Shown here: positions 1 through 8,321 of the stretch, in pieces
Position numbering within the stretch: position 1 is the first letter of the stretch
Layout of the letters: each line of letters begins with the position of its first letter
NCBI GenBank assembly: GCA_020634245.1
Contig: JACKCC010000015.1
Span: 186,001 to 250,000 of the forward strand
From: Ardenticatenaceae bacterium
GTDB taxonomy: Bacteria > Chloroflexota > Anaerolineae > Promineifilales > Promineifilaceae
Direction: 5' to 3'
Length of the DNA: 64,000 nucleotides
Made by a program: the position numbers and the translations under genes
The notes under the pieces: generated by a model
The model's input: only the letters and a program-made list of their open reading frames with translations
Told to the model about the DNA's origin: nothing
Database searches by the model: none

Positions 1-493
1 TTCCCGCAAGCTGATAGGCGTTGGCGAACAATGCGCCTTCTCCTGTCAACCAGCCCAGAACCGCTTGTGGCTGGCAGAAACCAGCTAATACCAGGATGGC
101 GATCACCAACTCGACCATCATCGTCGTCAGCGCAAATGGCACGGTTGTGGCAAAGCTCACGCGGGCAAAAACGACGGCAAAGCGCTCTGTCTGGCCATTG
201 GCGCGGGTCAGTTGGGTCAATATTCCCGTCAACAGGAGCGTTGCCACAAAGAATAGAGGACCTTGATACCAGACCTGATACCGGTATAAATCCTCGGCAG
301 CAATTGGCAGAATGGATGGGGCCAGCGCCGGGTAATCGCGCAGGATGAAAATGACCAGAATGACGGTATAGACTCCCAGAACCAGGAGCAGCGCCAGCAG
401 CCCTTTTCGAGCGGCCTGGTTATCTTCCCGGAACTGTTGAAATGCGGCGAGCGGATTGATGATTACCTGGATGAATGTTTGCCAAAATGTCAT
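1..493 (-). CDS. Yip1-like integral membrane protein (partial, C-terminus cut by window edge)
   Basis: The reading frame is open from an ATG at 493 to the window edge (164 residues) with no stop. It begins MTFWQTFIQVIINPLAAF and has an Arg/Lys-rich segment followed by a strongly hydrophobic helix near residues 35-53. Further helices lie near 80-95 and 115-145. The start (short amphipathic segment, then membrane helices with Pro and Gly) is typical of the Yip1/DUF1282 group of bacterial membrane proteins, whose function is poorly defined. A promoter-like element lies 64 bp upstream. The family call is by pattern and only moderately sure; the coding frame itself is clear. Confidence 0.7.
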   Translation of the reverse strand, partial: MTFWQTFIQVIINPLAAFQQFREDNQAARKGLLALLLVLGVYTVILVIFILRDYPALAPSILPIAAEDLYRYQVWYQGPLFFVATLLLTGILTQLTRANGQTERFAVVFARVSFATTVPFALTTMMVELVIAILVLAGFCQPQAVLGWLTGEGALFANAYQLAG

Positions 494-556
494 TGTGCTT
501 GTATCTACCTATGTGCCCAATGGGGGTCTGGTTCCCTACGCTTACCTGCCCCTTTT

Positions 557-589
557 GCGAAAGCATAACACAGGGGTAACGGCCGTGCC
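557..589 (-). promoter_or_regulatory. Promoter-like element: ACGGCCGT, 8 bp, extended -10
   Basis: Read on the minus strand, ACGGCCGT (579-586) is followed after exactly 8 bases by TGTTATGCT (562-570), an extended -10 box of the form TGnTATnnT. The same arrangement occurs at 2416-2448 and 3993-4025 and before thyA at 35343-35367. It sits 64 bp before the Yip1-like gene. Promoter activity is inferred from the conserved spacing and position. Confidence 0.55.
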
Positions 590-608
590 AACCACCAACC
601 AGCGCAAA

Positions 609-1622
609 TCACATCCGTTTGCGATAGGCAACGACACGCTGATACACCCGATAGCCCGCCCGCTCATACAAACCCAGCGCGCCAGAACTATTCTCAGCGT
701 CAACGCCCAGACCGGCGTTGCTCAGCCCGCGGGCCTTGAACAGATGCAAACTGCCGACCAGCAGCGCGCGGCCCAGACCTTGCCTGCGCCAGGGACGGCG
801 CACAAATAAGTCGTCCGTCTCGCCCCAAACGCCGCGATGAATAACGTTAATCGCGGCCCCGGCCACCTGATCCCCAGCCCAGGCCACCAGCCACATGCTG
901 GGATCCAAGTCCGGATCGGCTGTCCAGGCGCGGTACTGCTCCTCACTGGGAACAACATAGTCTTGTTGGTCGCGGAAACATTCTTCACTGGCTTCCCAGA
1001 TAGCCCGAAACTGTTTGGGCCGCACGGGGCGAAACACAATCCCGCTGGGCAAGACGACCTCAGGCAGATCATCGTCCAGGGGACGCTGCATTTCAAAATA
1101 ATGGCGCGCCGGAGCATAGTCCAAAGACCGCAGCATCTCGCCGCGAACCGGCCAGGTCTCCGCTGCCCGGCTGACAAACCAGTGGCGCACAGCACCAGGT
1201 ATTGCAGCGGCGGCGGCTCGTGCGCGGCGCTCCATGTGATGCTGCATGGCCAGTTCCAGGCCGAGGCCGCGCCATTTTTCTACCAGGTGCAGGTTGATAG
1301 AGTGCAGGCAGCCGCCATCATCTTCTTGGCGCCATTCTGTATTGGCGCAGCCAATCAGCAGCCCGTTTATTTCTGCCAGCAGGGTGTCTTGCTGCGGGTC
1401 CCAATGAACGGGATGGGCGTACATGTTGGCCAGCCCCCCGGTTGTGATGCGTTCACTGCTCCCGTCAGCGGCGAGGCTGGCGTTGATAACCGAGGCCATA
1501 TCAGGCAAGTCGGCTTTACCGCCAAAATGACGAAAGCGTAATCCGGGGATTGCAGGCGCTTCGGGCAGTGGAATGCTGACTGAGTCAGGCATCACTATTA
1601 CCTGTGAGTCTTGTAACGGCAT
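609..1622 (-). CDS. Double-domain GNAT acetyltransferase
   Basis: This 337-residue protein has two GNAT folds in tandem, as in the mycothiol synthase (MshD)-like group. The C-terminal domain carries the acetyl-CoA loop RRQGLGRALL near residues 275-285 and ends with the usual YERAGYRVY motif. The N-terminal half has a weaker copy (VEKWRGLGLELAMQHH, near 113-128). GNAT enzymes move an acetyl group from acetyl-CoA to an amine, but the substrate cannot be read from sequence. Mycothiol is not expected in this kind of organism, so MshD activity is not claimed. A second possible ATG lies 10 codons in. Confidence 0.85.
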   Translation of the reverse strand: MPLQDSQVIVMPDSVSIPLPEAPAIPGLRFRHFGGKADLPDMASVINASLAADGSSERITTGGLANMYAHPVHWDPQQDTLLAEINGLLIGCANTEWRQEDDGGCLHSINLHLVEKWRGLGLELAMQHHMERRARAAAAAIPGAVRHWFVSRAAETWPVRGEMLRSLDYAPARHYFEMQRPLDDDLPEVVLPSGIVFRPVRPKQFRAIWEASEECFRDQQDYVVPSEEQYRAWTADPDLDPSMWLVAWAGDQVAGAAINVIHRGVWGETDDLFVRRPWRRQGLGRALLVGSLHLFKARGLSNAGLGVDAENSSGALGLYERAGYRVYQRVVAYRKRM

Positions 1623-1688
1623 CCAACACTTTTATCTTGACCTCAAGCAAAAACATAGCACAAGGGCAGCGGCGGGTAAAATAAATTC

Positions 1689-2009
1689 CTATGCCCGGCT
1701 ATTTGCTAACTTCTGACGAAGCCAATCCCAACCTAGCCATACGCCAAAGTACAAAAACATCTGGGCTAGACTGGCCCACAACTGCCATGCATTTATCTTT
1801 CCCTCATTAATTATTTCCCCGTTAAGAACATAATTTCCTTTCTGCCAAAGTGATTCTGTCCAAACATACACATAGCCAAACGGCGGGTTTGCCACAATCA
1901 TCGCCCATGCTGGCAGCATGTGGCGGACAATCAACGAGCCTAAAATCCAATTTAAGATGGTAAGTATTACGGCTATTATGATGAAAACTATAAAGTATTT
2001 TGCGCACAT
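1689..2009 (-). CDS. Small membrane protein of unknown function
   Basis: A 106-residue protein with an N-terminal hydrophobic helix (residues 5-27) and a second near residues 80-95. The C-terminus is positively charged (WLRQKLANSR). AGGA precedes the ATG by about 7 bases, which supports the start. I do not recognise a family. It lies between the GNAT gene and a Cys-rich small gene, all on the same strand, and its base composition is more AT-rich than its neighbours, so it may be an accessory gene. Confidence 0.6.
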   Translation of the reverse strand: MCAKYFIVFIIIAVILTILNWILGSLIVRHMLPAWAMIVANPPFGYVYVWTESLWQKGNYVLNGEIINEGKINAWQLWASLAQMFLYFGVWLGWDWLRQKLANSRA

Positions 2010-2115
2010 GTTCTATTCCTAATCTTATTCATACACCGACTTAATACATGCACAACACCGGCACTTTTCGGATCCGGGCGCTAACAATTCATCAAGCTGC
2101 CTATCTTTGCAAGAT

Positions 2116-2364
2116 TCAACTGGCAGCGTTTCCTTCGCTTTGGAACGGATTAGGGTGCGGGTAACAGCACAGGAGCGTATCAATGTAGGCCACGCCGCAG
2201 AAGTAGGGGCAAATAGATACATTTTTGATGGCACATTTATGCTCGTTGGTCTGTTCGGCTTCATTCCAGGGACAGGGGTCTTGCGGCCACGAAATGGCAT
2301 CTATCGGCGTCGCCAAATCAATATCCATGTTGGCCCCATTTAGTTTTTTGATTTGCTCGTTCAT
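2116..2364 (-). CDS. Small cysteine-rich protein of unknown function
   Basis: An 82-residue protein with cysteines in the order DPCPW, HKCAIKNVSICPYFC and LLCCYPHPNP, which suggests a metal-binding fold. The start is supported by AGGAG close before the ATG. A promoter-like element of the ACGGCCGT type lies 52 bp upstream. I do not know the family and propose no function. An overlapping 91-codon frame at 2025-2300 looks like a shadow because it lacks a ribosome binding site and has unlikely composition. Confidence 0.6.
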   Translation of the reverse strand: MNEQIKKLNGANMDIDLATPIDAISWPQDPCPWNEAEQTNEHKCAIKNVSICPYFCGVAYIDTLLCCYPHPNPFQSEGNAAS

Positions 2365-2415
2365 CTTTGACTCCTAACCAGAAGAAAGGTATTCACGACA
2401 ACTTGCTGCTCACAA

Positions 2416-2448
2416 GCGAAAGGATAACACAGGGGCAACGGCCGTGCC
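2416..2448 (-). promoter_or_regulatory. Promoter-like element: ACGGCCGT, 8 bp, extended -10
   Basis: On the minus strand ACGGCCGT (2438-2445) is followed after 8 bases by TGTTATCCT (2421-2429). The element matches the one at 557-589 at nearly every base and lies 52 bp before the Cys-rich gene. It is inferred to be a promoter. Confidence 0.55.
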
Positions 2449-2488
2449 ACACAGCATCATTCATCAAACAAGTCAGGACAATTTTACA

Positions 2489-2550
2489 AACGAGTCTAGA
2501 CTCGTTGTTAATCTGGTCTAGACTCGTTTGCAATCGAGTCTAGACTCGTT
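2489..2550. repeat. Three 22-bp-spaced palindromic repeats at the HU 3' end
   Basis: The 12-mer TCTAGACTCGTT starts at 2495, 2517 and 2539, exactly 22 bp apart. The first copy is part of a perfect 18-bp palindrome (2489-2506, AACGAGTCTAGACTCGTT), the third of a 14-bp palindrome (2535-2548), and the second keeps half. The last copy overlaps the stop codon of the HU-like gene. It could be an operator or protein-binding array, or a transcript-end structure. It is too short and too regular for a CRISPR. Confidence 0.85.
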
Positions 2551-2929
2551 ACTTCTTTTCAAAGGTGAGATTACGCAAATTGCGCTTGAATTCTTTGCCC
2601 GGAATAAAGCGGGGGACGACGCCGGTCACGCTGCGGCTGGTCACGCTCTGCGCTGTTTCGCTGGCTTCGGTCTTGAACTTTATCCAGAAGGAACCGAAAT
2701 CGCCGAGCTGGACGACACGGCCGTTGCCAAGCTCATCGGGAATAATATGCAGCAGCGCCTCAATAACAGCCACGGTGTCGGGCATACTGACGGTGGAAAT
2801 GTCCGCCGCCCGGTTGGCGATGTAGCGCAAATCTACACTGCCGTCAGCGATGGCCGACGGATAATATTTCTTCGGTGCGTTGGGATCGGATGGATTGCCC
2901 CGCTCAACAACATTGTATTTAACGCTCAT
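2549..2929 (-). CDS. HU-like DNA-binding protein (HU-HIG type)
   Basis: A 126-residue protein. It opens MSVKYNVVERGNPSDPNAPK, the typical start of the long HU variants common in Bacteroidota, followed by a helical region and the beta-arm section (VVQLGDFGSFWIKFKTE). HU-type proteins bend and coat DNA as dimers. The gene ends inside an array of three palindromic repeats, and about 110 bp further downstream on the same strand is a promoter-like element. The family assignment is good; whether it is a nucleoid protein or an accessory protein is open. Confidence 0.85.
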   Translation of the reverse strand: MSVKYNVVERGNPSDPNAPKKYYPSAIADGSVDLRYIANRAADISTVSMPDTVAVIEALLHIIPDELGNGRVVQLGDFGSFWIKFKTEASETAQSVTSRSVTGVVPRFIPGKEFKRNLRNLTFEKK

Positions 2930-2940
2930 GGTTTGCCTCC

Positions 2941-3495
2941 TTACAACCGTCGTTTCATAAAGACGGCCACGTCACCATCCGGGTAATCGTCGTTGCTGTA
3001 GTATGAGATGTCGATTGCCTCGACTGCGAATCCCAGGCGGCGGTAAACGTTAACGGCCGTTGCATTGGTGTTCTGTGTTTCACATACAATCGTACGCAGA
3101 CCGGCTTCTCTGGCTTTTTGAACGGCCGTTTCCATCAACTGTCGCCCAATACCGCGCCCGCGCATCGCTTCGCCGACGTGAAACTCCCACACCCACAGGC
3201 TTTTGTTCCATGCCTGCGGCTCGGCTAACAGGACACCTGCCAGGCTATCTTGATCAAAAGCCCCAAACGAAAAGCCATGTGGCAAAGCGTCTCTGTATCT
3301 GGCCAGCGTTTCGTCATCCAGGTGATCATAATGGCCGACGCGCGGCTTGTCGAGCATTTGAAACGTCAGATTAAAACTGGTCTGTGTAGGCGAGTCCGAG
3401 TAGGTGATGACGTACTTGCCCGGTGAGGTGTAGCCGGTGATGACCTGTTTCAGTTCGTTCCTATCGAGCTTTTCCAGCAGTTTGATAGCGATCAT
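2941..3495 (-). CDS. GNAT family N-acetyltransferase
   Basis: A single-domain acetyltransferase of about 184 residues. The acetyl-CoA binding loop MRGRGIGRQLMETAV is clear in the middle, followed by TNATAVNVYRRLGFAVE, the usual GNAT motif B, and a YYSNDDY tail. The substrate is unknown. The ATG at 3495 is preferred; a GTG six codons upstream (3513) is possible, and neither has a strong ribosome binding site. It lies 11 bp before the HU-like gene on the same strand and may be cotranscribed with it. Confidence 0.85.
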   Translation of the reverse strand: MIAIKLLEKLDRNELKQVITGYTSPGKYVITYSDSPTQTSFNLTFQMLDKPRVGHYDHLDDETLARYRDALPHGFSFGAFDQDSLAGVLLAEPQAWNKSLWVWEFHVGEAMRGRGIGRQLMETAVQKAREAGLRTIVCETQNTNATAVNVYRRLGFAVEAIDISYYSNDDYPDGDVAVFMKRRL

Positions 3496-3566
3496 GGTTT
3501 TTGGGCACAGCACTACTTTAAACCGCGAAGGGCACGGCCGCTTTAATCAGGGTGGTTCATTACTGG

Positions 3567-3965
3567 CTACGAACGAAGCGGTTGATTTATCTCGATTAAA
3601 TTCCCATCCGGGTCGCGCAAATGCGCTGTGCGGATGCCCCAATCAGGATGGTCGGTCGGCTCAGCGGTCAATTGACCTCCGCATTCTTTTATTTGTTGGC
3701 AAGCTGTATCCACATCCTCCACGGCAAAGACGAGACAGATTTTGTCTTGGGCATTAACCAGGGCTGGCAGGTGGGTTGTTCCGAGTGTGTCACTCATCTC
3801 TTGTTTGTCGAACAAAGAAATGTTGACAGCGCCTAAGACAAAGTCAGCGTAAGTGTCGTTCTCGGAGCCAAATCCTGCCTCGAATCCCAAAACGTCCCGA
3901 TAGAATAGAAAACATTCTTTGAAATTGGTGACCAGCAGCCGGGTAAATTCGTATTTCAAATTCAT
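3567..3965 (-). CDS. VOC (glyoxalase/bleomycin resistance) family protein
   Basis: A 132-residue vicinal-oxygen-chelate protein with two beta-alpha-beta-beta-beta modules. It shows FKECFLFYRDVLGFE near the start and LRDPDGNLIEINQP at the end, the classic signature of the second module with its metal-ligand Glu. Members include glyoxalases, antibiotic-binding proteins and dioxygenases, and the substrate cannot be told here. GGGAGG lies just before the ATG. A promoter-like element is 28 bp upstream. Confidence 0.85.
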   Translation of the reverse strand: MNLKYEFTRLLVTNFKECFLFYRDVLGFEAGFGSENDTYADFVLGAVNISLFDKQEMSDTLGTTHLPALVNAQDKICLVFAVEDVDTACQQIKECGGQLTAEPTDHPDWGIRTAHLRDPDGNLIEINQPLRS

Positions 3966-3992
3966 GATGTCCTCCCATGATGTTGATTAAGA

Positions 3993-4025
3993 GCGGAAAG
4001 ATAACATAGGGGAAACGGCCGTGCC
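3993..4025 (-). promoter_or_regulatory. Promoter-like element: ACGGCCGT, 8 bp, extended -10
   Basis: On the minus strand ACGGCCGT (4015-4022) is followed after 8 bases by TGTTATCTT (3998-4006). It lies 28 bp before the VOC gene, so transcription would start close to the ribosome binding site. It is the third near-identical copy in the first 4 kb. Confidence 0.55.
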
Positions 4026-4043
4026 CAATCTTACCTCCACTTT

Positions 4044-4349
4044 TTACAAATATTGCGTGGCTTCTTCCGAGGTTAATCGCTCAAGATATTCCTCATCTTC
4101 ACTGCCGTTGACCAGATACTCATAATCGCTGTGGTAGAGGTAATAAGTGCGGCACGCCGGGCATTGCAGGAGCTTTAACTTACGGCTGGAATAAGGTTTT
4201 AAGTCAATCACTTCCTGCAATTGGAAGTAGGCGGCCGGCAAAAACGTATCGTTTTCTTCCCAGCCATATTTTTGGAATGCGGCTTCCTTGTCTTTTAAGG
4301 ATGAGCAAATGGCACAGTTCGTTGGATTTATAGAGTCCTCTGTTTCCAT
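4044..4349 (-). CDS. Small zinc-ribbon-like protein of unknown function
   Basis: A 101-residue acidic protein with a CxxC pair near residue 12 (NCAIC) and a second near residue 63 (CPAC), likely forming one zinc site. The rest is polar, with a run of acidic residues toward the C-terminus. It stands between the VOC gene and the metG terminator. I do not recognise the family and propose no function beyond probable metal binding. Confidence 0.6.
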   Translation of the reverse strand: METEDSINPTNCAICSSLKDKEAAFQKYGWEENDTFLPAAYFQLQEVIDLKPYSSRKLKLLQCPACRTYYLYHSDYEYLVNGSEDEEYLERLTSEEATQYL

Positions 4350-4360
4350 GTCAGGGCAAT

Positions 4361-4393
4361 AAAAAAAGGTTCAATCGGCCAGATTGAACCTTT
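4361..4393 (-). terminator. Rho-independent terminator of metG
   Basis: On the minus strand, just after the metG stop, a perfect 12-bp stem (AAAGGTTCAATC with its complement, 4365-4376 and 4382-4393) with a 5-base loop is followed by a run of seven T. Confidence 0.9.
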
Positions 4394-4399
4394 CTACGA

Positions 4400-6193
4400 T
4401 TACTCCGGTTTTGGCCCTAAGCGGGCAAACTCATCGGCCACGACGCTGTCATCCAACTTCTTGAAGAGCGGTTTGGGCTTGGGCAGTTGGCGGCCTATTG
4501 GGATTTCGCCCCGCGTCCATGTGCCAACTGCACTGTCCGAGTCATAAGTCAGCGCGGTGTGGCTGCGCGTGCTTTCCTGGTAGGTCTCCACCTTTTGTGC
4601 GCCGAACAGCGTGCCTTTCTCGCCCAACATCTCATGCAGCGCCTGGCTGGTGAAGGGCAAGATGGGCGCCCAGGTAATTTTGAGGGTGTTGATCGCTTGC
4701 AGCGCTGTGTACAGTGAACGGGCTGTAGCCGTCAAATCGGTTTTAGCCGTTGTCCAGGGGCTGGTTTCTTCCAAATATTGGTTGACCAGTGTGGACAGGC
4801 GCAGGTTTTCCTGAACGGCAGCGCGGAATTTGCAGGCGTCGTACAGGGCGCTGACGCTGTCCAGGCCGGCGTCAATCGCACTTAGCAGCGCTTTGTCCTG
4901 CTGGGTCAGTTCGCCGGGATCGGGCACGACGCCTTTGAAGTAGCGGTTGGTCATGTTGAGGACGCGGTTAACGAGGTTGCCCCAGTTACTGACCAGTTCA
5001 GTATTGTTGCGGTCTACGTAGCCCTGCCAACTCCAGTCTGAGTCGCGTGTTTCGGGCATAACGGCCGTTAAATAATAGCGCAACGGATCAGGGTCATGCC
5101 GCTGGAGAGCATCCTCCATCCACACACCCCAGTTCATGCTGCCGCTGATCTTCTTGCCTTCCATGTTCATGAACTCATTGGCGGGCACATCATAAGGCAG
5201 ATTAAGCCGCTTGTTGGGATCATCTTCGTACAAACGTTTAGCGCCCATCAACTGCGCCGGCCAGAAGATGGCGTGGAAGGGGATGTTGTCCTTGCCGATG
5301 AAATAAACAGTGCGCGCTTTGGGGTTGTACCACCAGTTCTTCCACGCTTCTGGCTGGCCCTGGTTTTTAGCCCACTCGATGGCTGCCGACAGGTAGCCGA
5401 TGACCGCTTCAAACCAGACGTAGATCACTTTGCCATCCCAGCCTTCCACCGGCACTTTAATGCCCCATTCCATGTCGCGGGTTACGGCGCGGCCAATCAG
5501 GCCTTCTTCCAGGATCAGGTTTTTGGTGAAGTTGATGACCTGCGGCCGCCAATGCTCTTTGTCTTTCTGAATCCACTCGGCCAGCCCATCTTCGGCGATG
5601 GCTGGCAGGTCGAGGAAGTAATGTTCGGTGTCGCGCAGTTCCAGGGCGCTGTCGTCGGTTTTGCTGCGCGGGTTAATCAGTTCGCTGGCGCTCTCGAACA
5701 GGGTATTGCAGTTGTCGCACTGGTCGCCGCGAGCGCGGGTGTAGCCGCAGTTGGGACAGGTGCCTTCGACGTAGCGGTCGGGCAGGAATTTGCCGGATTT
5801 TGGCGAGTACATCTGCGGCGTGGTTTTGCGGTACATGTACTCGTTGTTCAGCAGGGCGGTGAACAAATCCTGGGTTACTTTGTGGTGGTTTTCGGTGTCG
5901 GTGTGGGTGAACAGGTCGTAGGTCAAGCCCAATCCCAGGAAAACGTTGAGGAAACGGCCGTGATAAATATCAACCACTTCCATAGGCGTCAGCCCTACAT
6001 CATCCGCTTTGACGGTGACCGGCGTGCCGTGCGTATCTGAACCGGACACCATCAGAACATGATTACCCTTCAGCCGGTGGAAACGGGCATAAATGTCGGC
6101 CGGCAAATAGGAGCCGGTGACATTGCCCTGGTGTATATCAGCACTGGCGTACGGCCAGGCGACGCTTACAAGAATATATTCTTTTTCAGCCAT
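4400..6193 (-). CDS. metG: Methionyl-tRNA synthetase
   Basis: This class I enzyme (597 residues) charges tRNA-Met. The HIGH-type motif is near residues 16-24 (YASADIHQGN), and a zinc knuckle has cysteines at 146, 149, 159 and 162. The KMSKS region reads KISGS (348-352), so the second lysine is glycine, which is unusual. The anticodon-binding domain follows, and the C-terminal tRNA-binding domain of E. coli MetG is absent, as in many bacteria. Its ATG follows the upstream TAA directly, suggesting translational coupling, and a strong terminator ends the unit. Confidence 0.95.
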   Translation of the reverse strand: MAEKEYILVSVAWPYASADIHQGNVTGSYLPADIYARFHRLKGNHVLMVSGSDTHGTPVTVKADDVGLTPMEVVDIYHGRFLNVFLGLGLTYDLFTHTDTENHHKVTQDLFTALLNNEYMYRKTTPQMYSPKSGKFLPDRYVEGTCPNCGYTRARGDQCDNCNTLFESASELINPRSKTDDSALELRDTEHYFLDLPAIAEDGLAEWIQKDKEHWRPQVINFTKNLILEEGLIGRAVTRDMEWGIKVPVEGWDGKVIYVWFEAVIGYLSAAIEWAKNQGQPEAWKNWWYNPKARTVYFIGKDNIPFHAIFWPAQLMGAKRLYEDDPNKRLNLPYDVPANEFMNMEGKKISGSMNWGVWMEDALQRHDPDPLRYYLTAVMPETRDSDWSWQGYVDRNNTELVSNWGNLVNRVLNMTNRYFKGVVPDPGELTQQDKALLSAIDAGLDSVSALYDACKFRAAVQENLRLSTLVNQYLEETSPWTTAKTDLTATARSLYTALQAINTLKITWAPILPFTSQALHEMLGEKGTLFGAQKVETYQESTRSHTALTYDSDSAVGTWTRGEIPIGRQLPKPKPLFKKLDDSVVADEFARLGPKPE

Positions 6194-6883
6194 TTATTCG
6201 TCTTCTTCCTCTTCGAACTCTTCCTCTTCGTCTTCTTCGTCAATTTCGTCTTCGCTGACTTCGGTTAATGTTTCGGCTAGCAGCTCAAAATCATCTTCGC
6301 TGATTTCCAGGAACATTTCAGGTGAAAGCCGCATATTTCTGAATTTAGGATAACTCTCCAATTCAACCGAATCAGCGCGCATGCCATGCTCCAGAAGGGT
6401 GGCAAAGGCATCCATATCGACGGGGAAAAAGAAGGCCATTGGCTGATCAATGGTATAGAAATAATCTTTGGGATTGGCTTCTTTGGCTTCGCCGGTAATA
6501 GTAGCCACGGCAAAGAAGACTTGCGGTTCCAGAGCATAGTAAATAATCCGATCGCCGGATTGGATTCTTTGCGGGTCTTCTCCTAGTGCCATGACCATTC
6601 TTTCATGCCAGCCAGGGAACATTAACTCATCGGCATCGGGGATGCTGATGACTTTGATGTAGAATTTGTTATGGACCGTGCCCAATCGAGCGCGCCGGAT
6701 GGCCTCTTTCGCATCTTTTTCTTGTTGTTCGGCAACGATATTTTCCCAGATGCGGCTTTGTACACGCATGTTCAATTCTGCTTCGGTACCGTCTTCGTAG
6801 CGAACAACCATTTTGGGTGAATTGATGGCCACCACGGTGTATTTTCCGATGCGGTTTGTGTATACGCCGTTTACTTCAAACAT
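6194..6883 (-). CDS. Hypothetical protein with acidic tail, upstream of metG
   Basis: A 229-residue protein. The N-terminal 60 residues are beta-rich (VNGVYTNRIGKYTVVAI). The middle has a segment like a PUA/EVE nucleic-acid-binding fold (GDRIIYYALEPQVFFAVATI), which is a weak resemblance only. The last 30 residues are almost all Glu and Asp. It is joined end to start with metG (TAA then ATG, no gap), so the two are probably translated together. A role connected with RNA is possible but not shown. Confidence 0.65.
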   Translation of the reverse strand: MFEVNGVYTNRIGKYTVVAINSPKMVVRYEDGTEAELNMRVQSRIWENIVAEQQEKDAKEAIRRARLGTVHNKFYIKVISIPDADELMFPGWHERMVMALGEDPQRIQSGDRIIYYALEPQVFFAVATITGEAKEANPKDYFYTIDQPMAFFFPVDMDAFATLLEHGMRADSVELESYPKFRNMRLSPEMFLEISEDDFELLAETLTEVSEDEIDEEDEEEEFEEEEDE

Positions 6884-6994
6884 GATTCCTCTTCCAGGTT
6901 AAATTTTGGCGTGCATAGTACCGTTTTCGCCGCTGCTTTGCAAGTCTTATTTGGCAAGTCAGCGCTTCAGCTAATCAGTTGTTTAGCCGAGATG

Positions 6995-8293
6995 CTATTG
7001 GGCAAATTCACGGCCGTTCCACCCCACAATGACGCGACCTGCCGTTGCACAACCATCACGGATGATTTGGCCATTTTGCACCAGCAGCCCACCCTGGCAG
7101 CGCTCCGGGACCGGCAGGCGAGACAGACTGCCCGTTACCGTCGTGACGACGCTGAGTTGGCCGGTATCGTCTTGCAGCAGGAGGTCGGGCAGGCCATCTT
7201 GCGTCAGGTCATCACTGGCGGCGATGCTGATTTTGGCGACCGGTTCAGATCGCGTCGAGAGATGCTCATTGTACAACAGGCTCATCTGGCCCGTTTTGTC
7301 GGCGGCCAAAATGGCCAGTTGGGCCAGACCCGGTTGGTCCGCGCCGCCGTACCAGAGGATGATGAGTTGGGAACGGCCGTTGCCCATCACATCCGCCCAT
7401 TTCCAAACCGCTGCCCGGTGCGGGGTTTGTCTACGCCATTGGTTGGCCAACTGCGGCAGGCTATCCGCCCCCGATTGGTTCAAAGCGTCGATGAGATCGG
7501 CTGTGACGCCTTTAGCCAGGGGTTGGGTGGTGGGGGTGGTAACGGCCGTTCCAGTTTCCAGGGGGGTAACGTCGGGATTCGGCCGTTCCGGGTATGGAAA
7601 ATAGATACGGCCAGCGTCGGCAATAGCTGCCTGATTGCAGCTAAATTGCAGCGCCAGCCCGTTGGCCGCGCTTTGCAGGCCGATGGTGGCGCTGGCTCCG
7701 TTGTGCCCATCAAATCGGGTGACATCTTCATAAAGGAAAACGATGTCATTGCTGCTTTCAAACAACTGCACGGCAAACGTTACCCGGTCGTCGGGATTAT
7801 CGCCAAACACAGGCACGTCATCCCACTCAACTACGAAGATGCGTTCCGGCTCTTCGCCTACCGTTTCCGTTTCCAAAAAGCCAAATTCCAGCAAATTCAA
7901 ATCATCCCAGTAGGGGGCAATCATTTCCCCCATTTCGGCCACAGGCTGATTGGCCAGACAGGTATTGCCGTAGCGGGGATTGGTGCTGCCGAACTGTAAA
8001 TTGCCGTTGCTGCTGGCGTTAATTTCAGTATAGGTTGTGCCGTAAAACGTAAACGGGAAAGGGAGTTCCAGGGCGATCACGCCATCATCGGCGTACAAGC
8101 CGGTGTCCTGGGTGGCGTCAATGTAGGCGAAACCGGTTCCACCGGTGCAGGTGTAGCCGTATCCGTCCGGGCCGGGGCAAATGGCGGTCGCCGGGCCAAA
8201 ATCGGCCCGTGTACCCCGAATGACGTAGATCAGGGAAACAATGATAACTGCCAACAGCAGTAAAATAATCAGTGTCGAACGACGGAAGCGCAT
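6995..8293 (-). CDS. Secreted or membrane-anchored beta-rich protein
   Basis: A 432-residue protein with an N-terminal signal anchor (RRSTLIILLLLAVIIVSLIY). Residues 35-220 resemble a nidogen-like extracellular domain (FTFYGTTYTEINASSNGNLQF, then a hydrophobic IAPYWDDLN block). A Thr/Pro linker follows. The C-terminal half has FG-GAP-like segments (WADVMGNGRSQLIILWYGG, DDLTQDGLPDLLLQDD). It is likely exported and may bind a ligand or surface. The function is unknown. It is separated by 28 bp from the Lgt-like gene upstream on the same strand. Confidence 0.7.
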   Translation of the reverse strand: MRFRRSTLIILLLLAVIIVSLIYVIRGTRADFGPATAICPGPDGYGYTCTGGTGFAYIDATQDTGLYADDGVIALELPFPFTFYGTTYTEINASSNGNLQFGSTNPRYGNTCLANQPVAEMGEMIAPYWDDLNLLEFGFLETETVGEEPERIFVVEWDDVPVFGDNPDDRVTFAVQLFESSNDIVFLYEDVTRFDGHNGASATIGLQSAANGLALQFSCNQAAIADAGRIYFPYPERPNPDVTPLETGTAVTTPTTQPLAKGVTADLIDALNQSGADSLPQLANQWRRQTPHRAAVWKWADVMGNGRSQLIILWYGGADQPGLAQLAILAADKTGQMSLLYNEHLSTRSEPVAKISIAASDDLTQDGLPDLLLQDDTGQLSVVTTVTGSLSRLPVPERCQGGLLVQNGQIIRDGCATAGRVIVGWNGREFAQ

Positions 8294-8321
8294 GGGGAGA
8301 GTTTAGCGCAACTGGTGACAA

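Noticed and set aside
2025..2300. 91-codon frame overlapping the Cys-rich gene
   Set aside because: It has no ribosome binding site, while the overlapping 2116-2364 frame has AGGAG and a patterned cysteine content.
2489..2550. Possible small CRISPR array
   Set aside because: The repeat period is only 22 bp and the intervening bases are about 10, far too short for spacers, and no cas genes are present.
5096..6040. Long plus-strand open frame of 314 codons
   Set aside because: It lies wholly inside metG on the opposite strand and has no ribosome binding site or recognisable domain. Similar long opposite-strand frames at 6911-7999, 9909-10718, 20242-20973 and 38391-39326 were rejected for the same reason.
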